A program made the translations under genes and the position numbers. Below, one piece after another: positions 25,339 to 33,027 of a stretch of DNA of 47,721 nucleotides; position 1 is the first letter of the stretch, and the number at the start of each line of letters is the position of its first letter. The notes under the pieces were generated by a model. It saw only the letters and a list, made by a program, of their open reading frames with translations, made no database searches and had not been told where the DNA came from. This stretch comes from Clostridia bacterium (GTDB lineage: Bacteria > Bacillota > Clostridia > Oscillospirales > Butyricicoccaceae): contig JAJPXP010000050.1 in the NCBI GenBank assembly GCA_021205365.1, positions 11,126 through 58,846 on the forward strand. The letters run 5' to 3'.

Positions 25339-25372
25339 AAAAACCCACGCTGCTAAAGCAGCGCAGGTTTTT
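25339..25372 (-). terminator. Intrinsic terminator of amt-glnK
   Basis: Long stem (25339-25354 with 25357-25372) with one symmetrical 2-base internal mismatch and an A/T-rich base. Confidence 0.75.
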
Positions 25373-25413
25373 CGTTGAACATGTATTAGGGATTGATAGA
25401 AGGATGTTGAAAA

Positions 25414-27123
25414 TTATTCCTCGTACTGCAGTGCATCATAGCCAACGGCACCGGTACGAACCTTGATAACATTCTGCACATCATAGATGAAGATCTTACC
25501 ATCACCGATGTGACCAGTGTACAAAACCTTGCGGCAGGTATCTACAACGGTTTCAACCGGGACACGGCTGACAACCATTTCTACCTTCGTCTTTGGATGC
25601 AGAGTCGCATTCATCTGAACACCACGGTAATATTCGGTAGCGCCCTTTTCTACGCCGCAGCCCAAAACATTGGTAACCGTCAAACCAGCTACGCCGATAT
25701 CCTCAAGCGCATTGCGCAAGACTTCCAAACGGGACTGTCGGCAGATAACAACGACCTTGGTCAGCTTGTGACCGTCGGCAGTCGTGGACGGAACCTCTGT
25801 TGCGGGAACAGCTTCTTCCACGGAAACCGGAGCAACCGTAGCAAGCTTTTCATCCGGCTTGTAGAAGCCGTTAACAGTCGGAATCGGCATAAAGTCAGCA
25901 TATGCAGAGGACAGGCCGTGCTCCATGATATCCAAACCGCGAATTTCCTCTTCCTCGCTTACACGCAGGCCAATGGTATGCTTGATAACCCAGAACACGA
26001 TTGTCATGGTAACAGCAACCCATGCGATAACACAAACAACGCCAAGGCACTGGATCAGGAAGAAATGTGCGCCATGACCGTAGAGCAGACCCTGATCTAC
26101 AGAAAACAGGCCGGTCAGAATAGTACCCAGTGCACCGTTTACGCCATGCACGCCTACTGCACCAACCGGGTCATCTATCTTGAGAACTTTCTCGACAAAT
26201 TCAATGCCAAATACGACTGCAATGCCAGCGCAGATACCAATGATTGCAGCACCCAGCGGATTAACCATATCCGTACCGGCAGTGATTGCAACCAGACCTG
26301 CCAGGGAACCATTCAGCGTCATGGAAACGTCCGGCTTGCCGTAACGAATCCAGGTAACGCACATAGTAGTAACGGTAGCAACAGCAGCTGCCAGGTTCGT
26401 GGTAACATATACCAGAGATGCGGATTCATAAGCGCCGCCGGTCATGGCAACAGTGGAAGCACCGTTGAAACCGAACCAGCAGAACCACAGGATGAATACG
26501 CCCAAAGCGCCAAGCGTCAGAGAATGACCCGGAATAGCCTTCGGCTTGCCGTTCTTATCATACTTGCCGATACGCGGGCCAAGGAAAGCTGCGCCAATGA
26601 GGGCAGCGACACCGCCAACCATATGGACACAGGTAGAACCTGCAAAATCATGGAAGCCCAGCTGTGCCAGCCAGCCGCCGCCCCAGATCCAATGACCGGA
26701 AATCGGATAAATAATAGCACTGATTACCATGGAGTAAATGCAGTAGGAAGCGAACTTGGTTCTCTCAGCCATGGAACCAGAGACAATCGTAGCCGCAGTT
26801 GCACAGAATACTGTTTGGAAAATCAGCGTGGTATAACCGCCTTCTCCGCCGTTGGTCATGAAGTCAAAACCGCCAATCAGAGCGCCAGTCCCGCCGAACA
26901 TAATGCCGAAACCAATCAGCCAGTAAAGCGGCGTGCCAAGAGAAAAGTCCATCAGGTTCTTCATGATGATATTGCCAGCGTTTTTGGAACGGGTAAAGCC
27001 GTTCTCAACCATACAGAAGCCTGCCTGCATGAAAAATACAAGCGCCGCACCGAGCAGCGTCCATGAAGTGTCGATGGCAGTGGCGTGGTCCGCCAGTGTC
27101 GCCATAATACTTGTAGTGTCCAT
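25414..27123 (-). CDS. amt: Ammonium transporter fused to a C-terminal P-II protein
   Basis: 569 residues. Residues about 1-415 are an Amt channel with 11 predicted membrane helices: SWTLLGAALVFFMQAGFCMVE, the FFGGTG-like MFGGTGAL, GSTCVHMVGG, and the twin-His region including GAVGVHGVNGALG. After an Ala/Pro/Val/Glu linker (about 420-450) a full P-II protein follows (about 452-569), with T-loop KGATEYYRG (the Tyr51 equivalent kept) and B-loop TGHIGDGKIFIYDV. Separate GlnK proteins block Amt when nitrogen is plentiful; here the sensor is tethered to its channel. Start at 27123 with AAGAGGT upstream. It lies downstream of glnN on the same strand. Confidence 0.95.
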   Translation of the reverse strand: MDTTSIMATLADHATAIDTSWTLLGAALVFFMQAGFCMVENGFTRSKNAGNIIMKNLMDFSLGTPLYWLIGFGIMFGGTGALIGGFDFMTNGGEGGYTTLIFQTVFCATAATIVSGSMAERTKFASYCIYSMVISAIIYPISGHWIWGGGWLAQLGFHDFAGSTCVHMVGGVAALIGAAFLGPRIGKYDKNGKPKAIPGHSLTLGALGVFILWFCWFGFNGASTVAMTGGAYESASLVYVTTNLAAAVATVTTMCVTWIRYGKPDVSMTLNGSLAGLVAITAGTDMVNPLGAAIIGICAGIAVVFGIEFVEKVLKIDDPVGAVGVHGVNGALGTILTGLFSVDQGLLYGHGAHFFLIQCLGVVCVIAWVAVTMTIVFWVIKHTIGLRVSEEEEIRGLDIMEHGLSSAYADFMPIPTVNGFYKPDEKLATVAPVSVEEAVPATEVPSTTADGHKLTKVVVICRQSRLEVLRNALEDIGVAGLTVTNVLGCGVEKGATEYYRGVQMNATLHPKTKVEMVVSRVPVETVVDTCRKVLYTGHIGDGKIFIYDVQNVIKVRTGAVGYDALQYEE

Positions 27124-27238
27124 TACAATTACCTCTTTATCATGTTTTGTGAAACGCAGTATGCCTGCATCCCATATCATATGCCGCAGAAAGCAGATAC
27201 AGAAGGAAACCCTCTACCTGCTGCAAAACAGCATAAAA

Positions 27239-27282
27239 AAGGCGTGTATCCTTCCCCGTTTTGGGTTTGGATATCACGCCTT
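27239..27282 (-). terminator. Intrinsic terminator of glnN
   Basis: 13-bp stem with one bulge (27239-27251 with 27269-27282), followed on the minus strand by TTTTTTATG. It separates glnN from amt, for which I found no convincing promoter, so read-through is possible. Confidence 0.75.
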
Positions 27283-27321
27283 TGTGTCGATAATGAATAT
27301 ATGATTTATAAGTCCTGAGCC

Positions 27322-29403
27322 TTAGGAGTTTACGCCAAACAGCAGCTTGTCGTAAGCCGGGAACGGCCAGTACTTCGCAGCAGTGTTTACTTCCATTTCA
27401 TCTGCAACCTTACGCAGCTCTTCCATTGCCGGGATAACTGTGTTGCGCTGATAGTTTGCAGCTTCCTGCATATTCTCGATACCATTGCCACCGGCAATCG
27501 CAGCAGCCAGAATGTCGATCTTTGCATCTGCATCAACAGACAGATCAGACAGCTTCTTGATCTCCTTGACTTCCAAAGCAGCATCAATACCCAGCGTCTT
27601 CTTGTTGCAGGCAATCTCAGACAGTTCCTTTACATAGGAAGCAACAGCCGGAAGGATATCCTTCTTCGCCATATCAACCATCGTACGGGACTCAATCTTG
27701 ATCAGCTTTGCATACTCCTCCAACAGGATTTCCTTACGGGACATCAGCTCGGTCTCACTCAGAACGCCAGTTGCCTCGAATACATCTACGAACTCATCGT
27801 AGCAAGCCAGTGCCTCCGGCGTGCTGCGCAGGTTCGGCAGGCCGCGCTTCTCAGCTTCTTCAACCCAGCTGTCATCATAGCCGTTTCCGTTGAAGATAAC
27901 ACGCTGATGTGCAGTCAGCTCACGCTTAACCAGTTCATTCAACGCCTTGCCAAAGTCTTCAACGCCTTCCAGCTCGTCAGCATAGCCACGGAATACATCA
28001 GCAACAGCGGTATTCAGCATCATGTTGATACATCCGATATTCTGGGAAGAGCCAGGCATACGGAACTCGAAACGGTTGCCGGTAAATGCGAACGGAGAAG
28101 TTCTGTTGCGGTCGGTGTTATCCTTCGGGAATACCGGAAGTGTCGTAACGCCCAGCTGGATTTTAGCAGCGCCTGCACCTGCAGTCTCATGGCCTGCGAT
28201 GATATCATTTACAATGCGCTCCAGTTCATCACCGAGGAATACGGAAACGATTGCCGGAGGCGCCTCGTTTGCGCCCAGACGATGGTCATTGCCAGCGGAA
28301 GCAACAGACAGACGCATCAGCTTTGCGTACTTGTCAACAGCAGCGATAACTGCAGTCAGAATCAGCATAAACTGTGCATTGTCCTTCGGGTTGCTGCCCG
28401 GATTCAGCAGGTTCTCACCAGCATCGGTGGACATGGACCAGTTGTTGTGCTTACCGGAACCGTTAACACCGTCGAACGGCTTTTCATGGAGCAGGCAAAC
28501 CATGCCATGCTTCAGGGCAACCTTCTTTGCGATGTCCATCAGCAGCTGGTTGTTATCCGTTGCAATGTTAGTCGTTGAGAAGATCGGTGCAATCTCATGC
28601 TGTGCCGGAGCAACCTCATTGTGCTTGGTCTTTGCCAGCAGGCCGTACTTCCACAGCTCTTCATCCAGATCAGCCATGAAGGAAGCAACGCGCGGCTTAA
28701 TGGTGCCGAAATAATGGTCATCCATTTCCTGACCCTTCGGGCTCATTGCACCGAACAGGGTGCGTCCGGTAAAGATCAGGTCCTTGCGCTGGTCATAGTA
28801 CTTCTTATCAACCAGGAAGTATTCCTGCTCCGGGCCTACGGTAGTGGTTACGCGCTTTACGTCCTTGCCAAACAGCTTCAGTACACGGCAAGCCTGCTTG
28901 CTGATTGCATCCATAGAACGCAGCAGCGGGGTTTTCTTATCCAGAACTTCGCCAGTGTAAGAACAGAATGCAGTCGGAATGTACAGAGTGCCATCCTTAA
29001 CAAATGCATAGGAGCTCGGGTCCCAAGCAGTGTAGCCGCGGGCTTCAAAGGTAGCACGAAGGCCGCCGGACGGGAAAGAAGAAGCATCCGGTTCGCCCTG
29101 GATCAGCTCCTTGCCGCTGAAGGACATGATAACCTTGCCGCCTGCGGTCGGGCTGATAAAAGAGTCATGCTTTTCTGCGGTAACGCCGGTCATCGGCTGG
29201 AACCAGTGTGTATAATGGGTTGCGCCCTTGTCTACTGCCCAATCCTTCATTGCGTTAGCAACAACGTTTGCAATGCTTACGTCCAGCGGAGCACCAAGCT
29301 CGATGGTCTTCATCAGCGTCTTGAATACTTCCTTCGGCAGCTTATCACGCATTACATTTTCATTAAATACGTTCTCGCCGAAAATTTCCGGGATATTACT
29401 CAT
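27322..29403 (-). CDS. glnN: Glutamine synthetase type III
   Basis: 693 residues, typical of GSIII. ATP-dependent synthesis of glutamine from glutamate and ammonia in the cytosol. Signatures: [21 protein letters not shown] (about residues 62-82), [21 protein letters not shown] (about 97-117), [11 protein letters not shown] (Glu metal ligand), [18 protein letters not shown] (about 309-326) and [22 protein letters not shown] precedes the ATG. The leader has a consensus promoter and a terminator/hexaloop arrangement (29490-29528). The cell also has a GSI gene in this island. Confidence 0.97.
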   Translation of the reverse strand: MSNIPEIFGENVFNENVMRDKLPKEVFKTLMKTIELGAPLDVSIANVVANAMKDWAVDKGATHYTHWFQPMTGVTAEKHDSFISPTAGGKVIMSFSGKELIQGEPDASSFPSGGLRATFEARGYTAWDPSSYAFVKDGTLYIPTAFCSYTGEVLDKKTPLLRSMDAISKQACRVLKLFGKDVKRVTTTVGPEQEYFLVDKKYYDQRKDLIFTGRTLFGAMSPKGQEMDDHYFGTIKPRVASFMADLDEELWKYGLLAKTKHNEVAPAQHEIAPIFSTTNIATDNNQLLMDIAKKVALKHGMVCLLHEKPFDGVNGSGKHNNWSMSTDAGENLLNPGSNPKDNAQFMLILTAVIAAVDKYAKLMRLSVASAGNDHRLGANEAPPAIVSVFLGDELERIVNDIIAGHETAGAGAAKIQLGVTTLPVFPKDNTDRNRTSPFAFTGNRFEFRMPGSSQNIGCINMMLNTAVADVFRGYADELEGVEDFGKALNELVKRELTAHQRVIFNGNGYDDSWVEEAEKRGLPNLRSTPEALACYDEFVDVFEATGVLSETELMSRKEILLEEYAKLIKIESRTMVDMAKKDILPAVASYVKELSEIACNKKTLGIDAALEVKEIKKLSDLSVDADAKIDILAAAIAGGNGIENMQEAANYQRNTVIPAMEELRKVADEMEVNTAAKYWPFPAYDKLLFGVNS

Positions 29404-29489
29404 TTGTACAACGCACCTCCATGCATGTATCTCAATTGCTTACTTTGGCTTACGAATCCTGCAGAATTGATGCAGGATATAATAAAACA

Positions 29490-29520
29490 GGCGCCGCGGA
29501 TAAGGGATATCCACAGCGCC
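29490..29520 (-). terminator. Leader terminator (attenuator) of glnN
   Basis: 13-bp stem (29490-29502 with 29508-29520, two G-U pairs on the RNA) followed on the minus strand by TGTTTTATT. It lies between the glnN promoter and its start codon, so transcription must pass it to express glnN. Confidence 0.75.
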
Positions 29521-29528
29521 GTTGCTGT
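29513..29528 (-). promoter_or_regulatory. ANTAR-type hexaloop hairpin in the glnN leader
   Basis: On the minus strand ACAGC, loop AACGGC, GCTGT: a 5-bp stem with a six-base loop having A at position 1 and G at position 4, the hallmark of ANTAR RNA targets. Its 3' arm (29513-29517) is part of the 5' arm of the leader terminator, so the two structures exclude each other. It begins within about 5 bases of the predicted transcription start. Confidence 0.65.
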
Positions 29529-29539
29529 TTACGATGTCT

Positions 29540-29568
29540 ATTATAGCCCCACTTTTTTGGTCTGTCAA
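29540..29568 (-). promoter_or_regulatory. glnN promoter
   Basis: Perfect consensus on the minus strand: TTGACA (29563-29568), 17 bases, TATAAT (29540-29545). Start of transcription near 29533. Confidence 0.85.
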
Positions 29569-29701
29569 CTCAATTTTTTAATCTTTTTGCCTACTTTTCG
29601 CAAGTTTTACTATTTTGCCCCATGGATTCTTAATTTTAAGTAGTTTTTCTATGCAAGTTGTATGAAATCCGCAAAAAGAGTCAGTTTTTTTTGCAAGACG
29701 C

Positions 29702-29730
29702 TTGACGTTTTCCTGCATTTATTATAGAAT
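29702..29730 (+). promoter_or_regulatory. glt operon promoter
   Basis: TTGACG (29702-29707), 17 bases, TAGAAT (29725-29730). Start of transcription near 29737. Confidence 0.7.
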
Positions 29731-29736
29731 GAGTGC

Positions 29737-29756
29737 AATGAACAAAGGCGTTCATT
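29737..29756 (+). promoter_or_regulatory. ANTAR-type hexaloop hairpin in the glt leader
   Basis: AATGAAC, loop AAAGGC, GTTCATT: a perfect 7-bp stem with an A-x-x-G-x-x six-base loop. The 3' arm (29750-29756) lies inside the 5' arm of the leader terminator, so formation of this hairpin would prevent termination. A weaker 5-bp stem with a six-base loop (29716-29731, loop ATTATA) lies just upstream but lacks G at position 4 and overlaps the -10. Confidence 0.7.
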
Positions 29757-29817
29757 CCACAGTATGCTATGCTATATTATAGTAGTACACGCATATTGTG
29801 GAATGGACGTTTTTTTC
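29749..29817 (+). terminator. Leader terminator (attenuator) of the glt operon
   Basis: 19-bp stem (29749-29767 with 29791-29809, two G-U pairs) followed by an eight-base T run (29810-29817). It lies about 150 bases before the first gene of the operon. Confidence 0.88.
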
Positions 29818-29832
29818 TTTTGTCTGCTTTGC

Positions 29833-29859
29833 AGCCGGGATGCAATCTACCCGGCTTTT
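29833..29859 (+). terminator. Second terminator-like hairpin in the glt leader
   Basis: 7-bp G/C-rich stem AGCCGGG/CCCGGCT (29833-29839 with 29850-29856) followed by TTTT. It may back up the first attenuator. Confidence 0.5.
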
Positions 29860-29965
29860 GGTGTCAATTTGCGGCGAAGCTGCATTCTGCCCCGCGGGCA
29901 GGCTTCTACTATATTATACTGCTGGTATCATAATAATGTGAGGTTAAATTTAGGAGGAATCTACC

Positions 29966-31066
29966 ATGCTAAAAGAGGGTCAGTACCATATCCCTTCGGG
30001 ATGTGCGATCTCAGGCATCTTCCACAAGGACGGACGCCGTACCGACGGCACCGAAATCATCCGCTCCATCTCTGTTATGCATGACCGCTCCAACGGTCTG
30101 GGCGGCGGTTTCGCGGCTTACGGCATTTATCCGGAATATGCAGACTGCTATGCATTCCATCTTTTCTATGATGAGCCGAATGTAAAGGATGCCTGCGAGA
30201 AGTTCCTGAACGAGCACTTTGAAATCGCATCCATGTCCCGTATTCCGACCCGAAAGCATCCGTCTATTACGGATGAGCCGCTGATCTGGCGTTACTTCGT
30301 TGTTCCGCGCCGCTACAAGCTGATTGAAACCCAGCTCTCCGAGGACGAGTTCGTTGTACGCTGCGTCACGAATATCAATCATAAATATAAAGGTGCATAT
30401 GTCTTCTCCAGCGGCAAAAACTGCGGCGTATTCAAAGCAATCGGCTTTCCGGAAGACGTCGGCCTGTACTACCGCCTGGAAGAATATGAAGCTTATTCCT
30501 GGACCGCACACGGACGTTATCCGACCAACACTCCTGGCTGGTGGGGCGGTGCACATCCGTTCGCAATGCTGGACTTTACCATCGTACACAACGGTGAAAT
30601 TTCGTCTTACGACGCCAACCGCCGTTCCATCGAAATGCACGGCTACAAATGTGACCTGCTGACCGATACCGAAGCAATCACCTATATCTTCGATTATCTG
30701 GTACGCAGAAAGGGCCTGACGCTGGAAGAAGCTGCTCATGTTGTTGCAGCGCCGTTCTGGTCCACCATTGAGAAAATGCCGCCGGAGCAGCGTGCGGAAT
30801 ACACCTACCTCCGCGATGCATTTGCAGGCCTGCTGATCAACGGCCCGTTCTCAATCATGCTCGGCTTTACCGGCGGTGTCATGGCTCTGAATGACCGCCT
30901 GAAGCTCCGCTCTATGGTTGTCGGTGAAAAGGGCGAGGACGTCTATATTGCATCCGAAGAAGCGGCAATCCGCGTCATCCAGCCGCAGCTGGATAAGATC
31001 TGGGCACCGCGCGGCGGTGAGCCGGTCATTGTAACCTTAAACGAAGACGCGCAAGGAAAGGAATAA
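29966..31066 (+). CDS. Glutamate synthase, glutamine amidotransferase subunit (class II)
   Basis: 366 residues. Class II (Ntn) amidotransferase that releases ammonia from glutamine for the synthase subunit. The likely nucleophile is Cys13 in IPSGCAISGIF, so a 12-residue propeptide would be cleaved, as in other split GOGAT systems. Other marks: AAYGIYPEY, TAHGRYPTNTPGWWGGAHPF (about residues 190-210) and VHNGEISSYDANRR. Start: AGGAGG 8 bases before the ATG. First gene of the operon, 6 bases before the next; controlled by the attenuator region upstream. Confidence 0.92.
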   Translation: MLKEGQYHIPSGCAISGIFHKDGRRTDGTEIIRSISVMHDRSNGLGGGFAAYGIYPEYADCYAFHLFYDEPNVKDACEKFLNEHFEIASMSRIPTRKHPSITDEPLIWRYFVVPRRYKLIETQLSEDEFVVRCVTNINHKYKGAYVFSSGKNCGVFKAIGFPEDVGLYYRLEEYEAYSWTAHGRYPTNTPGWWGGAHPFAMLDFTIVHNGEISSYDANRRSIEMHGYKCDLLTDTEAITYIFDYLVRRKGLTLEEAAHVVAAPFWSTIEKMPPEQRAEYTYLRDAFAGLLINGPFSIMLGFTGGVMALNDRLKLRSMVVGEKGEDVYIASEEAAIRVIQPQLDKIWAPRGGEPVIVTLNEDAQGKE

Positions 31067-31072
31067 TCCATC

Positions 31073-32578
31073 ATGGCTATTGAGTATTTATATCCCCAGT
31101 TTGAGGTGCTGCGCAATACGGATCGCTGCATTGCATGTCGGGTATGCGAGCGCCAGTGCTCAGAAGAAGTACATCATTACGATCACGATTTAAAGAAGAT
31201 GGTTTCGGACGAAAGCAAATGTGTCTGTTGCCATCGCTGTGTGTCCCTCTGCCCGACCCGTGCACTGAAGATCACCAAGACGAACCATCAGTTCCGCGAA
31301 AATGCCAACTGGACCGGCGAGGTAATTCAGGAAGTTTACCGTCAGGCAGAATCCGGCGGCACACTGCTGTCCTCCATGGGCAACCCGAAAGACTATCCGA
31401 TTTACTGGGATAAGATCCTGATCAATGCATCCCAGGTTACCAACCCGTCGATTGACCCGCTGCGCGAGCCGATGGAAATCCGTACCTACCTCGGCAAAAA
31501 GCCGGGCAAGATTGAGCGCGATGAAAACGGCAAGATTATCCCGAACCTGACGCCGCGTCTCCGCCTGGATGTTCCAATTATGTTCTCTGCAATGTCCTAT
31601 GGCTCCATCAGCTACAATGCACATGAGTCTCTTGCCCGCGCATCCAAGGCTATGGGCACCTTCTACAACACCGGCGAGGGCGGCCTGCATGAGGACTTCT
31701 ATAAATGGGGCGGCAATACCATCGTACAGGTTGCATCCGGTCGTTTCGGCGTAGAAAAAGATTATCTGAATGCAGGCGCTGCTGTCGAGATCAAGATCGG
31801 CCAGGGCGCAAAGCCGGGTATCGGCGGCCATCTGCCAGGTGCCAAGGTTGCAGCAGATATTTCCCGTACCCGTATGATTCCAGAGGGCACCGATGCAATC
31901 TCCCCTGCTCCGCATCATGATATTTACTCCATCGAAGACCTGCGTCAGCTGGTATACTCTCTGAAGGAAGCTACCGCGTATAAAAAGCCGGTCATCGTTA
32001 AGATTTCTGCCGTACACAATGTAGCCGCAATCGCTTCTGGTATTGCACGTTCCGGCGCTGATATCATTGCCATCGACGGCTACCGCGGCGGTACTGGTGC
32101 AGCTCCGACCCGTATCCGCGACAACGTCGGTATTCCGATCGAGCTTGCTCTGGCCTCTGTTGACCAGCGTCTGCGCGATGAAGGCATCCGCGATAACGTA
32201 TCCATCGTTGTCGGCGGCTCCATCCGCAATTCTGCTGATATTGTCAAGGCGATCGCACTGGGTGCGGATGCAGTATATATTGCAACTTCTGCCCTGCTTA
32301 CCCTCGGCTGCCATCTGTGCCGTACCTGCCAGAAGGGCAAGTGCAACTGGGGCATTGCAACCCAGCGCCCGGAATTGGTCAAGCGCCTGAATCCGGACAT
32401 TGGCAGCCAAAGACTGATGAACCTCCTCACTGCATGGAGCCATGAAATCCGCGAAATGATGGGCGGCATGGGTATCAACTCCATCGAAGCCCTGCGCGGC
32501 AACAGACTGATGCTCCGCGGTATCGGCCTCAACGAGAAGGAACTGGAAATCCTCGGCATCAAGCATGCAGGCGAATAA
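31073..32578 (+). CDS. Glutamate synthase, FMN-binding central subunit with N-terminal ferredoxin domain
   Basis: 501 residues. Two 4Fe-4S clusters at the N terminus (Cys19/22/25/29 and Cys50/53/56/60) bring electrons to the FMN/2-oxoglutarate site of the glutamate synthase barrel (about residues 140-490). Barrel motifs: PIMFSAMSYGSISYNAHESLARA, TGEGGLHED, QGAKPGIGGHLPG, DGYRGGTGAAP, and Cys-rich LGCHLCRTCQKGKCNWGIATQ (about 405-425), which binds a 3Fe-4S-type cluster. It converts 2-oxoglutarate and ammonia to glutamate. Confidence 0.95.
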   Translation: MAIEYLYPQFEVLRNTDRCIACRVCERQCSEEVHHYDHDLKKMVSDESKCVCCHRCVSLCPTRALKITKTNHQFRENANWTGEVIQEVYRQAESGGTLLSSMGNPKDYPIYWDKILINASQVTNPSIDPLREPMEIRTYLGKKPGKIERDENGKIIPNLTPRLRLDVPIMFSAMSYGSISYNAHESLARASKAMGTFYNTGEGGLHEDFYKWGGNTIVQVASGRFGVEKDYLNAGAAVEIKIGQGAKPGIGGHLPGAKVAADISRTRMIPEGTDAISPAPHHDIYSIEDLRQLVYSLKEATAYKKPVIVKISAVHNVAAIASGIARSGADIIAIDGYRGGTGAAPTRIRDNVGIPIELALASVDQRLRDEGIRDNVSIVVGGSIRNSADIVKAIALGADAVYIATSALLTLGCHLCRTCQKGKCNWGIATQRPELVKRLNPDIGSQRLMNLLTAWSHEIREMMGGMGINSIEALRGNRLMLRGIGLNEKELEILGIKHAGE

Positions 32579-32593
32579 GGGAGGCTGATCAGG

Positions 32594-33022
32594 ATGAAAC
32601 GAGTATATGTACCTCAAAAATGGTGTCTTGGATGCCATCTTTGCGAATATAACTGTGCCTTTGCCAATTCGGGCATGACCGATATGGTTAAGGCTCTGAA
32701 GGACAGGGAAATCTTCCCGCGTATCCGCGTTGAGGAAGGTGACAGCATCAATTTTGCTGTTTCCTGCCGCCACTGCGACAATCCGCTCTGTGTCAAGGGC
32801 TGCATTTCCGGTGCGCTGTCCATTGAAAACGGTGTCATCTCTATTGATTCCAATAAGTGTGTCGGCTGCTTTACCTGTGTGCTCTCCTGCCCATATGGCT
32901 GTATCAGCACCTCGGAATCCGGCGCTGTTCAGAAGTGCGAACTTTGCACCAAGAACGCGGACGGTACACCGCAGTGCGTAGCAGGCTGTCCGAACAACGC
33001 AATCGTATTTGAGGAGAGGTGA
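32594..33022 (+). CDS. 4Fe-4S dicluster electron-transfer protein
   Basis: 142 residues with four Cys-rich segments: CLGCHLCEYNC (11-21), CRHCDNPLCVKGC (about 57-70), CVGCFTCVLSCP (about 90-101) and CELCTKNADGTPQCVAGCP (about 115-133). This is the HycB/CooF/DMSO-reductase-B-like ferredoxin pattern holding up to four clusters. In this operon it probably relays electrons between the FAD reductase encoded next and the glutamate synthase. GGGAGG lies upstream; its end overlaps or abuts the next gene. Confidence 0.9.
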   Translation: MKRVYVPQKWCLGCHLCEYNCAFANSGMTDMVKALKDREIFPRIRVEEGDSINFAVSCRHCDNPLCVKGCISGALSIENGVISIDSNKCVGCFTCVLSCPYGCISTSESGAVQKCELCTKNADGTPQCVAGCPNNAIVFEER

Positions 33023-33027
33023 GCAAA

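Larger units (their letters stand above)
29404..29965. other. Divergent control region of glnN and the glt operon
   Basis: 562 bases without a gene. It contains, left to right: the glnN leader with a hairpin (ATCCTGCA/TGCAGGAT, near 29459-29480), a terminator and hexaloop hairpin; the glnN promoter; an A/T-rich centre (29570-29700); the glt promoter, hexaloop hairpin and terminator; then a second terminator-like hairpin (29833-29856) and a third stem-loop (about 29875-29906) before the glt ribosome binding site. Confidence 0.85.

Noticed and set aside
25510-27066. 518-residue open frame antisense to amt-glnK
   Set aside because: Shadow of the fusion gene; its Asn/Ser/Arg-rich sequence has no membrane or enzyme motifs.
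27124-27238. Search for an ANTAR hexaloop hairpin in front of amt-glnK
   Set aside because: No A-x-x-G-x-x loop with a complementary stem was found between the glnN terminator and the amt start codon.
29404-29533. glnN leader considered as a glutamine riboswitch (glnA RNA / Downstream-peptide type)
   Set aside because: The conserved junction pattern of that class is not seen and it is known mainly from cyanobacteria and marine metagenomes; the terminator/hexaloop pairing explains the structure better.
31190-32773. 527-residue antisense frame over the glutamate synthase subunit
   Set aside because: Shadow frame; the plus-strand gene has Fe-S and FMN motifs and good ribosome binding sites.
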